NCBI GenBank assembly: GCA_013368375.1
Contig: JAACJP010000020.1
Location: forward strand, 681,141 to 745,140
Source: Tricholomella constricta
Taxonomy: Eukaryota > Basidiomycota > Agaricomycetes > Agaricales > Lyophyllaceae
DNA: 64,000 nucleotides
Reading direction: 5' to 3'
The stretch's first letter is position 1; every line of letters begins with the position of its first letter. The notes under the pieces are model-generated. The model made no database searches. It worked only from the letters and a program-made list of their open reading frames with translations, and was not told the origin of the DNA. Shown piece by piece: positions 10,972-23,121 of the stretch. The position numbers were made by a program, and so were the translations under genes.

Positions 10972-12274
10972 ATGCCATTCTCCAAAGACGAGTTGAGGGC
11001 TGCATTTCAGGATGCCTTACTGGTGAACCCTTATCTGGACCTTGAACACTTTATTGGCAACCACGTTGGGGGTGAAAATTTCTGGGTCAACCTCCAACCT
11101 TTCCTTCTTCACCGCGGCTACCGTTTGCGCCCGCGGTATCATTGTGACTGGACAGCACCCTGGTCTCAAGGCGACAGTATCAACTTCGAAGTATACCAGT
11201 TCGAAGAGGCGCTGACGCTTAAGGTATGTCATGGTGTTCATGGTGACACGTCCAACGCTAATAAGTACTTAGAAAGGAAGGAACTTGCTAGACGCCATCC
11301 GCATTTCGGACGGGGCTAAAGTCGTCTTGAAACGTGTCGAAACTTGGAGAGATGAACTCCCTATAGCTCAATACCTCTCCTCGCCTGAAATACAGTGCGA
11401 TCCTAGGAACCACACAGTACCAATTCTCGACATACTCCTCCTTCCAGACGACGACGAACATGCGCTTCTTGTTATGCCGCAGCTCCTCCTTTTTGATCAG
11501 CTGCCATTTCGACGACTCGGCGAATTCGTAGATGCTTTGCGTCAATATTTTGAAGTACGTGGTCTTCACGTACGCTCAGATCTCGGTCCTGTAGCTAAAG
11601 ACGAAACATTGCCATATCAGGGACTCGATTTTCTTCATGAACACAGGATTGCACACAAGTGAGTTACAGTGTGCATTAGCGCGCTCACTGATAGACGGAC
11701 TACAGAGACGCTTGTTACTTCAATCTCATGATGGATGGGTCCAAGCTTGTTCCTCGAGGCGTGCATTTCATGGCGCCTGACACTTATGACGGTCTGACAG
11801 AGGTGCTTGAATGGCATGACCGGTCCTCGGTCGGGCCAATAAAGTACTACTTCATCGACTTTGGGCTCTCTAAATGGTTCTATCCTAAAGCAAATATAGT
11901 ATTCAGTGGAGTCTACGGTCAAGATAGGACCGTACCTGAACACAAACTGGAGGAACCGCACGACCCATTCAAAGTCGACATATATCAGCTTGGAAATGTG
12001 ATCATCCAGATGATACGGGTGAGATTTATAACCTTGGTCAATGCCCCTGTTCTGACGAGAATATTAGAAATACGAAGGCATGGAACCATTACTCGGAATT
12101 GCGACTGCAATGACACGAAAAAAACCGCAGGATCGGATGTCATTGCCGGACGCCTTGTACTATCTCAATCATATTCCCAGGAAGGTCCTCAAACGACGCG
12201 TGTGGCGGAGGGACTGTCCTCCTTACATGCTTTCAATCCGTTGTTGCGGGGGAAGTACGAAAATGACTTCATAA
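10972..12274 (+). CDS. Protein kinase-like protein, copy 1 (5 exons, 363 aa)
   Basis: Exons 10972-11223, 11273-11554, 11621-11658, 11706-12018 and 12068-12274 join in phase with GT-AG introns of about 47-66 bp to give 363 aa. The N-terminal 84 residues (MPFSKDELRAAFQDAL...) precede a kinase fold. It shows the ATP-binding lysine in KVVLK (K104), a catalytic loop IAHKDACYFN (H190, K191, D192, N197; HKD where HRD is usual) and IDFG (D242-G244). The segment GQDRTVPEH...FKVDIYQLG marks the activation segment and helix F. It ends WRRDCPP...GGSTKMTS. This belongs to a kinase family greatly expanded in agaricomycetes (recalled from family knowledge), with short conserved RGVHFMAP and WHDRSSVGP segments between catalytic loop and DFG. 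All key residues are present, so activity is plausible. Substrate unknown. Confidence 0.85.
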
Positions 12275-12829
12275 TTCGATTTTTGATAGTGTTGAGAATG
12301 TTTGATTTTTTGATACGCTGTGTAATATATTTATCGACTTTGATTTGTGGTGTTATCCTCCATCTCTGCTGTGTTGATTCGGACGAGTGGCAAGCCAGGC
12401 GTATATCTTAGTACCATTGTGAAAAGTTTCTGAACGGTTTGTTACTGCCTACTGTTTTATCTACCTGGGATCACAAACGGAAATTAAATGGTTGGAGCCT
12501 TGATACATTGAACGGGTCCGCTGCAACAATCAACCTTTCGAACATCTACGTTTCGGAATACCACCCTCTCTCAATAAGACGTATCGAAAATACTTCGAAG
12601 GCATGGATAGCTTTTAGGTTCCTTGTTTGTCTGATTAGTCGGATGTGTGCGTCCCTGCCCTGCCACTGAAACACCCTTGCCATGCAAACACCCGTGGCAT
12701 GTCATACAAACACCACTAATATGTCAATATGGCTGCTGTCCACCATTTCTATACACTTTCAAAGTACTGTATCTTGAGCAGACTAACAAAAAACCTTACT
12801 TGACCACCGTATCCTTGACTGCTAGTGTT
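12275..12829. other. Intergenic, no gene
   Basis: Spacer between kinase 1 and the next relic. Its right end (from about 12,770) repeats the sequence at about 5,400, which marks the start of module 2. Confidence 0.5.
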
Positions 12830-13420
12830 CTTCAATCAACTCCCATTCCGACGCTTTAGTGAATCATGGAGGTCTGTCGTCAGTATATCGAAGTTTGGGA
12901 TGCTCACTGTTTGATATCTCGTTTCAGGACTTGTGTTCGAGCATGAACATAAGAATAGTAACCACGCACAGGTAAGGTTACAATCTTCAAATACTATAAG
13001 TCGACCTTCCATCCCAGCGACGTGTACTAATCTGATCCCTTAAGGGATGGACCGATCCAATCTCGTTCCTCGCGGACTCCACTCCACTGAATCTGATACT
13101 CATGACGGTCTGACGTGTAGGATTGAGGGGCATGATCCTTTGCCACTTATTTATTTATGTACATCGGCCACTCTGAGATATACTCCTGAGCATAAGACGT
13201 ACCAATGCAGGGGGTCCTATGGTCGGGATCGGTCGGTACCTGAACAGAATCCCCCGGATCCTTACACACTGGAATTCCACCGACTTGGGAAGGGAACCGC
13301 GAAAGCGAAATCGTAATCCAGGAACCCAGTGTGACGTTAATATGACCGGACCCCGATGTATACCCTGTACAGATGTACACGTTCAAGAGGCACGTTGCGC
13401 TGCCGCCGGTATAAGAAAGC
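12830..13420 (+). pseudogene. Relic of a kinase gene (module 2, left edge)
   Basis: Nearly the same remnant as at 5,720-6,425. It has an exon-2-end-like piece near 12,840, then an exon-4-like piece at 13,047-13,310 reading SNLVPRGLHSTESDTHDGL and later SYGRDRSVPEQ. Compared with intact copies, the catalytic-loop start and the DFG region are missing or out of frame. It ends before the GTATACCCTGTACAGATGTACACG block, which is also shared with module 1. Confidence 0.8.
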
Positions 13421-13559
13421 AAACTATATTTCATGACAAGAGACAGCAATTTCGACATTCAAACAGAAAGAAAGGAAAGGTCATCTTCATAGTCTTGTCC
13501 AATGTGGCGTAACGGCGTTGGTTGCGAGATGGGGGCGAAACGTATAGGGCCCAGAACGG

Positions 13560-16500
13560 GAAACATTTACTGTGGATGGCGCCTCAGCCCCATACGTTCC
13601 AAACCAGCCTTGATGGTAATGTGGTGGAGGTACTGCTCGTGTAATTCGTGCCATACGAACAGCTTGTACACCACGAGGGGTCCGTACAGCTGCTGCCCTC
13701 TGTTACAGCTGTAGAAATCGTTGACAAGGTGGTGTCTCGTCGATGAACGCCGCCTTGGGTGGTAGGCTCCACGTGCACTGAAGTGTTTCGCGATTCAGCG
13801 GTTCGGGGCGACCGTCCACTGGGGTCACATCTAGCGCAGAATGCACTATTCTCAGCTCTGCTAGTCGATGTCTGGACCTGAGCCTCTCTGCGGCTGTTAC
13901 TTTGACTGGTACCAGGGATTGTGTGAGGGGACCTGCGTGGCGAGCTTAATTTCGTATTCGGTGATGAATAACATTTACATACCGGCGTGGGGGGTCATTT
14001 TGTGGAGCTGGATTTGAGATAAAAGCATCTGGTGCTCCTCGAGTCGGAGGCAAGGTAGCGCGTTCAGAGCCCGCAATCCCTCGTCGACGAACGCCGCCTT
14101 CAGTGGTAGGCTCCACCTGCGCTGAACCGTGTCGTGGTTCAGCGGTTCGGGGTAACCCTGCGCTAGATCTAACCCCAGTGGACGATGTACTATTCTCAGC
14201 TCTGCTAGTCGACGTCTGGATCTGAGCCTCTCTGCGGTCGTTACTTTGACCAGTACCAGATGTTGTGTGAGGGGGCCTTCGTAACGAGCTTAGTTTTATA
14301 GTTTTGTATTTGGTGATGAAAGAAATCAGCATACCGGCGTGGACGCTCATTCTGTGGAGCTGCACCCGAGGTATAAGCAGCTGTCTCGTGAGCCCGTATA
14401 TGACCTTGAAAATTGTGAGGCAGCGTCTCGGAAATGGCCACATTGAAAACGTACTGTGTCGACGATGGTTTGGCAGCTTGTGAGGCTGATCGCTGTCTGG
14501 GGCTGGCAATCGGCGTTGCGCTGCTATTCGAAGGATTCCTTTGCTCAACTTGAAGCGTGGGTGTGATGCCCCCCACAGGTGGTTGCGGTTGTTTCAGTGG
14601 TCTGCCAAGGGAAGACGAGGGCTCGAGCCACCATTCACAACTGAGATCAAAACTCCACATACCCTTGCGAGATCTGGCCAGACTTCAGATCGCCTGGAGA
14701 CTGCCCTACTGCCTCGTTGTGGGCTCTCCTGTCTCGTGACCTTATATACGACCTTAACAATTGTGAGGCAGCGTTTTGGAAATGGCCAGTTGTGAACGTA
14801 CTGTGTCGATGATGGTTGGGGAGCTTGTGAGGCTGATCGCTGCCTTGGACTGGCAATCGGCGTCGCGCTGCTATTTGGAGGACTCCTTTGATCGACTTGA
14901 ACTGTGGGTGTCAGGCCCTCCAGAGGTGGCTGTCTCAGTGGTACAGTAGGACTGCCAAGGAAAGAAGAGGACTTGAGCCACCATTTATAACCAGTGAGTT
15001 CAACAGCGTGACATACCCCTGGGAGATCTGGCCAGACTTCGGATCACGTGGAGACTGCCCTACTGCTTTAAGTTTGTCGTGAAGTCTCCTGTCTTGTGAG
15101 CCCGTAGACGACCTTTCAAATCGTGAGGCAGCGTTTAGGAAATGCCCGATTTGAAACGTACTGTGTTAATGATGGTTCGAGAGCTTGTGAGGCCGATCGC
15201 TGTCTGGGACTGACAATCGGTGTCGCGCTGCTATTTGGAGTATGACTGGACTCGAGTTGGCTTGCTGAAGGCGCTGAAGAATGTCTGAATGGAAAAACCT
15301 TCAGATTTGCTTGATATTCGTGGGATCTCCACTTACCGCTGAGAGACGTGGCTCGACGTCGAAGTGCTCGGGCGATCATGCCCATCAGATGCTTTAACAG
15401 ATAGGGCATTTGGGTTTCTGAAAATACCTCTTCAATGTGGACTTTTCGATAAGGATGATTCTATTCCACATACAGATGGAATGCACGGTCGTCACTTGCG
15501 GTAGCATCATGTGAGAAAGAGTGCGCGATGCTATCGTCATCAGTCTTCCGAAACTCGCGTCCGTGACCTGGAGATGAGCCACGATCAGTAGATCTATAAA
15601 TGCCCATGGGTTCAAAGTCTCCGAAGTTATAATCGATTTCTGGACGTACTGGGACGGTATGGTTTGAGTGCTAAAGTGGTTGCCGTCGGTAGGTCGTGTG
15701 GCCTGCTGACTTTGTGCTCTAGCGGACTCGGCGAAGTGACTGCGGCGATTGAGTGAGGTGATTTATCAAGTCTGAATCATCAAATATTAGCGACAATGTC
15801 ACGCACGATGGATGGTTCTGTGTTGGCGCTCTGCTACCAGCCGGTCGGGTGGTTCTTGTATCTGCTGGTGGCCTGGGAGGAAGGTTGATAAATTAAGTTC
15901 AGAGGCTGGCCTGTAGTCACCTACGATTGTGACACAGTTGTACTGTGTGTTCTGGTTTGTCCTGGCGTCACGGCAAGATCATCGACACCTTGGAGAATGG
16001 AGGTGCCTGTTGAAGGTACTGCCGGAGGGTTGGGCAGCGGTCGATTATACCTGGAACCATCAGGTTAGTAGGTGTATGATAGGTGAAAGCTCTAGAAACG
16101 GAGATCCTGACTTACCCCGATGATGGTCCGGCAGACCGCGTGGGTTGAGTTGTCGGGCAGTGCTGAACTTCATGCGGTAACAAAATGTGAGTGGGCGATA
16201 AATCCTGCGGAGATGCTGTCGATAAGCTAGTTACGCAGCCATTCAATTTTCGTGAGAACGGCCCCAAAAGAAAAATCACGCACCCGTGTCCTCGCTCGCT
16301 AGTTGAAGGCATTGGTCTATAGCTAGGGGGGCGGTTCTTACAAGAGAGAATTTCAGAGTTGATGTTGTTAAGTATCCCATCAGTTGTTCTGACTAACCTC
16401 GTTGCGTTCGTCCTCAGTGACCGTAGTAATTTCCGTACTTGGAGAGGATAGCTGTTAATCGATTCATGATTACAATCAAGGACGTCGAGAAATGACTATA

Positions 16501-17390
16501 CATACCGTGCGGGATTCTGCTTCCCTTTGAGCATTCGGAGCTGAACATATATTCTGAGAGGAGTCGAAGGATCAGTGTAATGAGGACTCGAGGAGGGTAG
16601 TGTGTACACACCGTGCGGAGATCCCTTGAAATTGGGACCTTCGAAGCAGAGGGTATATTCTATGGCAAGACTAGCATGATTAACCCGGAAAAAGTTACAG
16701 TAAAGAAGCGCCGTACGGCTCTATTGGGAAGCTTGAAGCTGTTAGTCACACAAGGAGTTACGAAGGTAGTAACATGAACTAACCGGCTGAGCTCCCTGCT
16801 GCATCTGTCTGGGTGCTGTGTTTCCGGACGCAGTCGAAAATAGACCCTGGAGCTGTCGTTGCTCAAGCCGATCTGCCTCTTCCTTGCGGGCTTTAGCAGC
16901 TTCATTGGATTTTCTCTGTCTCGGATTAGTCTTACTCTTTCGCGTCGACAAGAAAATCGCACTTGGTAAATCTGCACTTGGTCTTCGAGATTGTTGCGAC
17001 AGTCTTCAATCTCGCTGTGAAGTCCCAGGCGAGTATTCGGCTGTATCCTCGCGTAAAACTTTGTGGCCTTGATGCGGTCCTCAAGAGGTTTGGATTGTTT
17101 CTCAATTCTAGAAAGATTAAATCAGCATCTCAATCAATGCAGGGCCGTTTGACGAACTCATTGATGCTCCTCAGTGTATCTTCCTTGACCAACACATCTC
17201 TCTCTTGGTACACAACCTGACTCAAGAGAGCGGCTTGATCCTTGCGAACTAGTTCAATCTCTCGTGAGGGAGACTTGAAGTACGTGCGGAGAGTAGGGAA
17301 TAGCGGAGAGGATGTGTCAGGATAGTCATCGGGAGATGAAGACCTCGAGTTCAAGAATAAGTTAGGGCACGCGATGTTTGGTAATGACAT
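13560..17390 (-). CDS. Unrecognised multi-exon partner gene of kinase 2 (module 2); may be partly degenerate
   Basis: Second copy of the minus-strand gene at 6,621-10,664. The first exon starts at the ATG at 17,390 (MSLPNIACPNLFLNS...), followed by the charged SREIELVRKDQAALLSQ segment. A basic, coiled-coil-like piece lies at 16,660-17,100 (KATKFYARIQPNTRLGLHS). Then come the pieces at 16.1-16.6 kb, three SSATPIASPRQRSASQA cassettes (14.4-15.3 kb) and two and a half WSLPP...HRMSVHAG cassettes (13.6-14.4 kb). Relative to copy 1 the cassette numbers differ, so the gene changes length by exon-cassette gain and loss. No known domain. The first-intron donor seen in copies 1 and 3 (TAC-GTTGA) is changed here (TGC-ATTGA), which may mean this copy is not functional or that splicing is different from what I assume. 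Confidence 0.4.
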
Positions 17391-17689
17391 CTTGGACGGA
17401 GCTGGCTTGTAATCGAAGTATAGGTCAGGACAAATTTATAGATGTTCGACTGGTACACCTTGAAAATGCGTGTTCCAAGTCACCGCACCGCGCGCATGGC
17501 ATCGTGTGTTGGACGTGGCAGTTAGTTTAACAAAAAAGGGTCTTTTGTGATTCTAGTAGTACATCATTCATCGTTGAGGCCTTGAGCGAGATCATTGACA
17601 GCCGTGAGAATGTGGATTAATGAAAACGTTGCCAAGTCGTGGTGAAGTACCAAGGCAGATGATCTTTGTCCTCCGCCGCTATCACCTCA
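17391..17689. promoter_or_regulatory. Shared divergent upstream region, module 2
   Basis: The 299 bp between partner gene 2 (minus) and kinase 2 (plus) parallel 10,665-10,971, with small insertions and deletions. It is annotated because head-to-head spacing is maintained in both complete modules. Confidence 0.55.
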
Positions 17690-18994
17690 ATGCCATTCTC
17701 CAAAGACGAGTTGAGGGTTGCATTTCAGGATGCCTTACTGGTGAACCCTTATCTGGACCTTGAACACTTTATTGGCAACCACGTTGGGGGTGAACACTTC
17801 TGGGTCAACCTTCAACCCTTCCTTCTTCACCGCGGCTACCGTTTGCGCCCGCGGTATCATTCTGATTGGAGAGCACCCTGGTCTCAAGGCGACAGTCTTG
17901 ACTTTAGAGTGTACGAGTTCGAAGAGGCTGTGACCCTTATGGTATGTCATAGCGTTCACGGTGACATGTCCAACGCTGACAGATACTCAGAAAGGAAGGA
18001 ACTTGCTAGACGCTATCCGCATTTCGGATGGCGCCAGAGTCGTCCTGAGACGTGTCGAAACTTGGAGAGATGAACTTCCTATAGCTCAATACCTCTCCTC
18101 GCCTGACATGCAGTGCGATCCTAGGAACCACACAGTACCAATTCTCGACATACTCCTCCTTCCAGACGACGACGAACACGCGCTTCTTGTTATGCCGCAG
18201 CTCATCCTCTTTGATCAGCTGCCGTTTCGGCGACTCGGCGAATTCGTAGATGCTTTTCGTCAATATTGTGAGGTATGTGGTGCTCTTCACGTACGCTAGA
18301 GCTCGGCAGTGTAGCTAAAACATTTGGCATATCAGGGACTCGATTTTCTTCATGAACACAGGATTGCACACAGGTGAGTCACAGCGTGTATTTGCATGCT
18401 CACTGATAGACAGACATCCAGAGATGCTTGTTGGTTTAATCTCATGATGGATGGTTCCAAGCTTGTTCCTCGAGGCGTGCATTTCATGGTGCCCCGCACT
18501 CATGACGGTCTGACACGGGGGCTTGAATGGCATGACCGGTCCTCAGTCGGACCAATAAAGTACTACTTCATCGACTTTGGGCTATCTAAATGGTTTTATC
18601 CTGGAGAAAAGATAGAATCAAGCGGAGCCTACGGTCAGGATAGGAGTGTACCTGAACACAAAGTGGAGGAACCCCACGACCCATTTAAAGTCGACATATA
18701 TCAGCTTGGAAAAGTGCTCATCGAGATGATACGGGTGAGACTGATAGCATTGGTCAAGCCCCCCTTTCCTGACAAGAATATCAGAAATACGAAGGCTTGG
18801 AACCATTACTCAAAATTGCGACTGCAATGATACGAAAGAACCCGCAGGATCGGCTTCCATTGCAAGGCGCCTTGTACCATCTCAACTGTATTCCCAGCAG
18901 GGTCCTCAAACGTCGTGTGTGGCGGAGGAATTGTCCTCCCCACGTACGAATGTCAATCCGTTATTGTGGGGGAAGTACGAAAACAACTCTATAA
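17690..18994 (+). CDS. Protein kinase-like protein, copy 2 (5 exons, 364 aa)
   Basis: Exons 17690-17941, 17991-18272, 18336-18373, 18422-18734 and 18785-18994 have the same first four lengths as copy 1 (252, 282, 38, 313 nt) and join in phase to 364 aa. The catalytic loop reads IAHRDACWFN, with canonical HRD and Asn, and IDFG is present. The ATP-lysine position reads VVLR (copy 1 VVLK), so the usual beta-3 lysine is replaced by Arg. This may make the protein a weak or inactive kinase. Clean splice sites and an open frame argue against a simple pseudogene. The neighbours are the divergent partner gene and kinase 3, 1.7 kb downstream. Confidence 0.85.
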
Positions 18995-19319
18995 AGATAG
19001 TCTCGGGAATGTCCAAGTTCTCCATGCACTTCCTATCACATTTGGTTTGTGATGTCGTCTGCTGGCTTGACTCGGCCAGTATGATTACCGTAGCCTGAAA
19101 CCGCAAACGAAAGCTGGATGGTTCGAGCCTTTGAATGGTTGTTCGCTGCAACAATCAACCTCTCGAACAGAGCTACGCTTCAGAATTCCTCTCTTAATAA
19201 GGCGTATCGAAAATACTTCCATAAAAGTTCGTCTGATCAGTTGACACAGAGTCATTGTACATAGCATGGCACAGGGTAAACAGCACATATTTCCCAAGGA
19301 CGAAATGAAGAATGACACA
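18995..19319. other. Intergenic, no gene
   Basis: Sequence 3' of kinase 2, similar in part to that after kinase 1 (12,390-12,600, including CAATCAACCT.TCGAACA). No coding feature. Confidence 0.45.
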
Positions 19320-19555
19320 ACTAATGTTTACCCATTTCCTTGAACCCCAGCAGAAATAGAGACTTCGGCGCACCGTGCTCGCTCCGCGTACATGCAATGC
19401 CCCCGTGCATTCTGCTCGCCCTGGCAGCTCTTGTCAGTGCCGTGGCAATACGCAAGGGGGAACGTACGCACGTTGGGGAGGGTCAATGCTAAGCTGATTA
19501 CCGAAGCCGTGTCCGTGCGTTTTATTACTCTGCTTCAGTCGCTTCTTGTTGTTTT
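19320..19555 (+). repeat. Duplicated non-coding block, left copy (partner 22,440-22,680)
   Basis: CCCAGCAGAAATA, GGCGCACC.TG, TGCATTCTGC(T/A)CGCCCT, CTTGTCAG and GTCAATGCTAAGC...GTGTC.GTGCGTTT occur in the same order at 22,440-22,680. It follows kinase 2 here and kinase 3 there, so it is part of the duplicated 3' flank. Confidence 0.75.
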
Positions 19556-19639
19556 GGAAATTGGAGCTGAAAGTTTTCTCGAAGAGGATCAGAGGATCAG
19601 TGTATGAGGCCTTGAGGAGAGTGGTGTGTACACACTGTG

Positions 19640-20345
19640 CAGAATTGCGTTGAATATGGAACATTCGCAACAAGGGGTCTATTTTATGGCAAAGTTGGCA
19701 TGGTTCGAATCGGACGACGTTCCAGTAGATTAGCGTGAGTAATCAAGTCGTCAGTTAGCAGGACGTGATGGTAGTAACACGAACCAATCGACCGAGCTCC
19801 CTGCTGTCTCTGTCTAGGTCTAGGTGCTGTGCTTCGAGACGGGTCAACATTAGATTTTAAAGCTCATCTTGTTCGAGTTCATCTGCCTTTGCTTCTCTAA
19901 GATATTAGAAGCCTCAGTGAATTCGAATTTCGCCTGTCTCGTGATTATACAGAGTTTCCGCGTGTATTCGCACTTCGTAGACCTTTGCGTTTTTGAGACC
20001 TTGGCGACATTCGTCAATTTCGCTGAGAGTATGCAGCTGTAACTTCGCAATAAGCGTCGTGGCCTTGATGCGACCCTGGAGAGGTCGGGATCGTTCATAA
20101 GTCCTAGAAGAAAAGGAAATCAGTACGCCAGTTCAACGTAGTGCCATTTGACGAGTTTAGCGAGTTCCTCGTTGCATGTTTCTCGACCATCTCGCCTTTC
20201 TCCTGTAAGGTCACCTGAGCCAAGAGAATGAACTGGTCAATACAAGCTTACTGAATCCCTTGTGAAGGAGATAGAAGGTGTCTGCGGAAATCAGCGAATT
20301 TTGCAGTCGTGTTGGGATCCGATCCGGAAGGGGAGGTGAAGATGT
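19640..20345 (-). pseudogene. Remnant of the partner gene in module 3
   Basis: Minus-strand sequence corresponds to the first part of partner genes 1 and 2. It includes the coiled-coil-like piece (GRIKATTLIAKLQ) near 20,030-20,080 and a first-exon-like piece near 20,210-20,340. The ATG position is lost, the charged segment is interrupted, and the cassette-repeat region that follows in modules 1 and 2 is absent. Only the end nearest the kinase is retained, which explains why module 3 is about 3 kb instead of 6.7 kb. Confidence 0.65.
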
Positions 20346-20685
20346 CGGGGGGCAACGGTGAATTATGATACACCTTAGCGAGCGTTCCGCGTCACCGCAC
20401 CGTGTCGATGCCATTGCATCTTACATGTGTGGCGTAGTTTTAGAATTGTATCTTGAGTTTCAGGTGGCAAATCTTAATGAAAGTTCGAAATATACAAATT
20501 ATCTCACGATGTGGTCACTATATGAAGCCAGTCGTCAACGATCTGACTTGAGGATGAAAAACAAGATAAAGAGGACTCGGAGCGAAAGGACCAGCCGTGG
20601 GAATGTGAGTTGTTGAAGAAAACGTTGCCGACTCGTGGTAAAGCATCAAGGCAGACAATCTCTGTCCTCCACCGCTCATCGCCTC

Positions 20686-21998
20686 ATGCCCTTCTCCAAA
20701 GACGAGCTGAGGGCTGTATTTCAGGATGCCCTAATGGTGAGCCCTTATACGAACCTTGATCACTTTATTGGCAACCACGTTGGGGGTGAACACTTCTGGA
20801 TTAACCTCCAACCCTTCCTTCTTCACCGCGGCTACCGTTTGCGCCCGCGGTTTCATTCTGACTGGACGGCACCCTGGTCTCAAGGCGACACTGTTAACTT
20901 CGATATTTATGACTTCGAAGAGGCGCTGTCGCTTCTGGTATGTCATGGTGTTCATGGTGACACACCCAATGCTGATAGCTACTTAGAAAGGAATTAACTT
21001 GCTAGATGCCATCCGCATTTCGGATGGCGCCAGAGTCGTCCTGAGACGTGTCGAGACTTGGAGAGACGAACTTCCTATAGCTCAATACCTCTCCTCGCCT
21101 GACATTCAGTGCGATCCTAGGAACCATACAGTACCAATTCTCGACATACTCCTCCTTCCAGACGACGACGAACACGCGCTTCTTGTTATGCCGCAGCTCC
21201 TCCTTTTCAATCAGCTGCCGTTTCGGCGACTCGGCGAAGTCGTAGACGCTTTTCGTCAATATTGTGAGGTATGTTGTGCTCTTCACGTACGCTTAGTGCT
21301 CGGCAGTGTAGCTAAAACATTTGGCATATTAGGGACTCGATTTTCTTCATGAACACAGGATTGCACACAAGTGAGTTGCAGTGTGTATTTGCACGCTTAT
21401 TGATAGACAGACATCTAGAGACGCTTGTTGGTTTAATCTCATGATGGATGGTTCCAAGCTTGTTCCTCGAGGCGTACATTTCATGGTGCCCCGCACTCAT
21501 GACGGTCTTACAGAGGGGCTTGAATGGCATGACCGTTCCTCGGTTGGGCCAATAAAGTACTACCTCATCGACTTTGGGCTCTCTGAATTGTTCCCTCCTC
21601 ACGTAAAGATAGAAGCAAGCGGAGTCTACGGTCAAGATAGGACTGTACCTGAACATAAACTGGAGGAACCGCATGACCCATTCAAAGTCGACATATATCA
21701 GCTTGGAAAAGTGATCATCGAGATGATACGGGTGAGATTGGTAGATATTCTTGGTCAAGCCCCCCTTTTCTGACGAGAATAATAGAAATACGAAGGCTTG
21801 GAACCATTACTCAAAATTGCGACCGCAATGATACGAAAGAACCCGCAGGATCGGCTTCCATTGCAAGGCGCCTTGTACCATCTCAACCGTATTCCCAGCA
21901 GGGTTCTCAAACGTCGTGTGTGGCGGAGGAGCTGTCCTCCTCACGAACGAATGTTAATCCGTTACTGCGGGGGAAGTACGAAAACGATTATATATTGA
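20686..21998 (+). CDS. Protein kinase-like protein, copy 3 (5 exons, 365 aa)
   Basis: Exons 20686-20937, 20987-21268, 21333-21370, 21419-21731 and 21786-21998 join in phase (252, 282, 38, 313, 213 nt) to give 365 aa. The catalytic loop is IAHKDACWFN and the metal motif IDFG is intact. As in copy 2, the beta-3 lysine position reads VVLR. After DFG the sequence departs from copies 1 and 2 (LSELFPPH against LSKWFYP). The upstream region is unlike that of copies 1 and 2 beyond about 200 bp because the partner gene is broken. Very similar to copy 2, implying recent duplication or gene conversion. Confidence 0.83.
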
Positions 21999-22439
21999 TA
22001 GTTTCGGGAATGTTCAAGTTCTCGATACGCTCCATAATATTCCTATCAGATTGGTGTATTGCGTTGTCTGCTGAATCAACTCGGCGAGTACGATGCACGG
22101 CGCCAACTGCCTAGGGTCTGTGTCCATGCCAAATCCGACCATTACCTACAAGCGTGTCGCTTGGTTATTGTGTAACTTCTGTTGTAGAATACATGTTCGA
22201 CCTCGACATCTCTCTGAGCATCCGTTCCCGTTGAACCCGCTCGCTATAGCCTTCGACGTCTAGAAATTGTAAAAGAAAACTCGCTGAGCTACATACATGT
22301 TAACCCAATTAACGGATTGTTACTGCACCAGGACGCGGCTCGCGCGCTCCGACTTTCTGTATTCCTGATCCACAATCGTTCTGATACCAGTTGAACCCCA
22401 AGTTCGCGGCCCACACGCTCCGCTGCCTCATCTCCATCT
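21999..22439. other. Intergenic, no gene
   Basis: 3' flank of kinase 3; no coding or RNA feature recognised. Confidence 0.45.
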
Positions 22440-22680
22440 TGGACATCTGTACCCATATCCATTTCCCTTCCCCAGCAGAAATAAGGACCTTGGCGCACCC
22501 TGTCCGCATTGTGTGTTCGCAACGCCCCCACGCCCTCTGCACGCCCTCGCAGTTCTTGTCAGCAATGTGATGAAGCGTGAAGGAGACGCACGCGGATTGG
22601 AGCAGGTCAATGCTTAAATCTTCACCGAGGTCGTGTCAGTGCGTTTAGCTACTCTGCCACGCTCACTTCCCCATGTAAAA
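22440..22680 (+). repeat. Duplicated non-coding block, right copy (partner 19,320-19,555)
   Basis: Counterpart of the block following kinase 2; see shared blocks CCCAGCAGAAATA and GGTCAATGCT. It sits at the right edge of the tandemly duplicated area. Confidence 0.75.
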
Positions 22681-23121
22681 TCCATGCCGTTGGGTCTGGA
22701 TTCCGTACTTAGACCTCGATCATGCGCGATGAGTATACCGCTGAGTAATATGTGCTTAATCAATTGACGATGAAAACATGCTCGTATAGCCTCGCATAGC
22801 CTGTGGGAGGCGTGTATACAGCATGTACGAGTATCCGGCCTGTCGAGGGTGGTTGCGGCACTACAGGGTCGCGGTATCAGTTGTGGACAGGGACGATGAG
22901 GGCAAGGTAGACAGCGATGAATGGCTGCGCGTTGCGGCGAGGGCGAGGGAGGTGGGATTAGGGAGCCTGGCGCGTGTCGCTAGCGAGCAAGGGGAGGATC
23001 AAGAGAGGTAGGAAGGGGAAAGCAGCAGCAGAGATGGATTAGAGCCGAAGTGGTACGAGAGTGCGAGGAGCTAGATAGATCATTTAGGTGCTTTTCTCGA
23101 TCTTGCTCGCGGCTCCATAGT
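22681..23121. other. No recognisable gene
   Basis: A short plus-strand frame at 22,823-23,011 is open but small, charged and unlike any family I know; nothing else is supported. Confidence 0.35.

Noticed and set aside
22823..23011. Small plus-strand frame as a gene
   Set aside because: Short, charged, no splice partners, no family; chance openness cannot be excluded.
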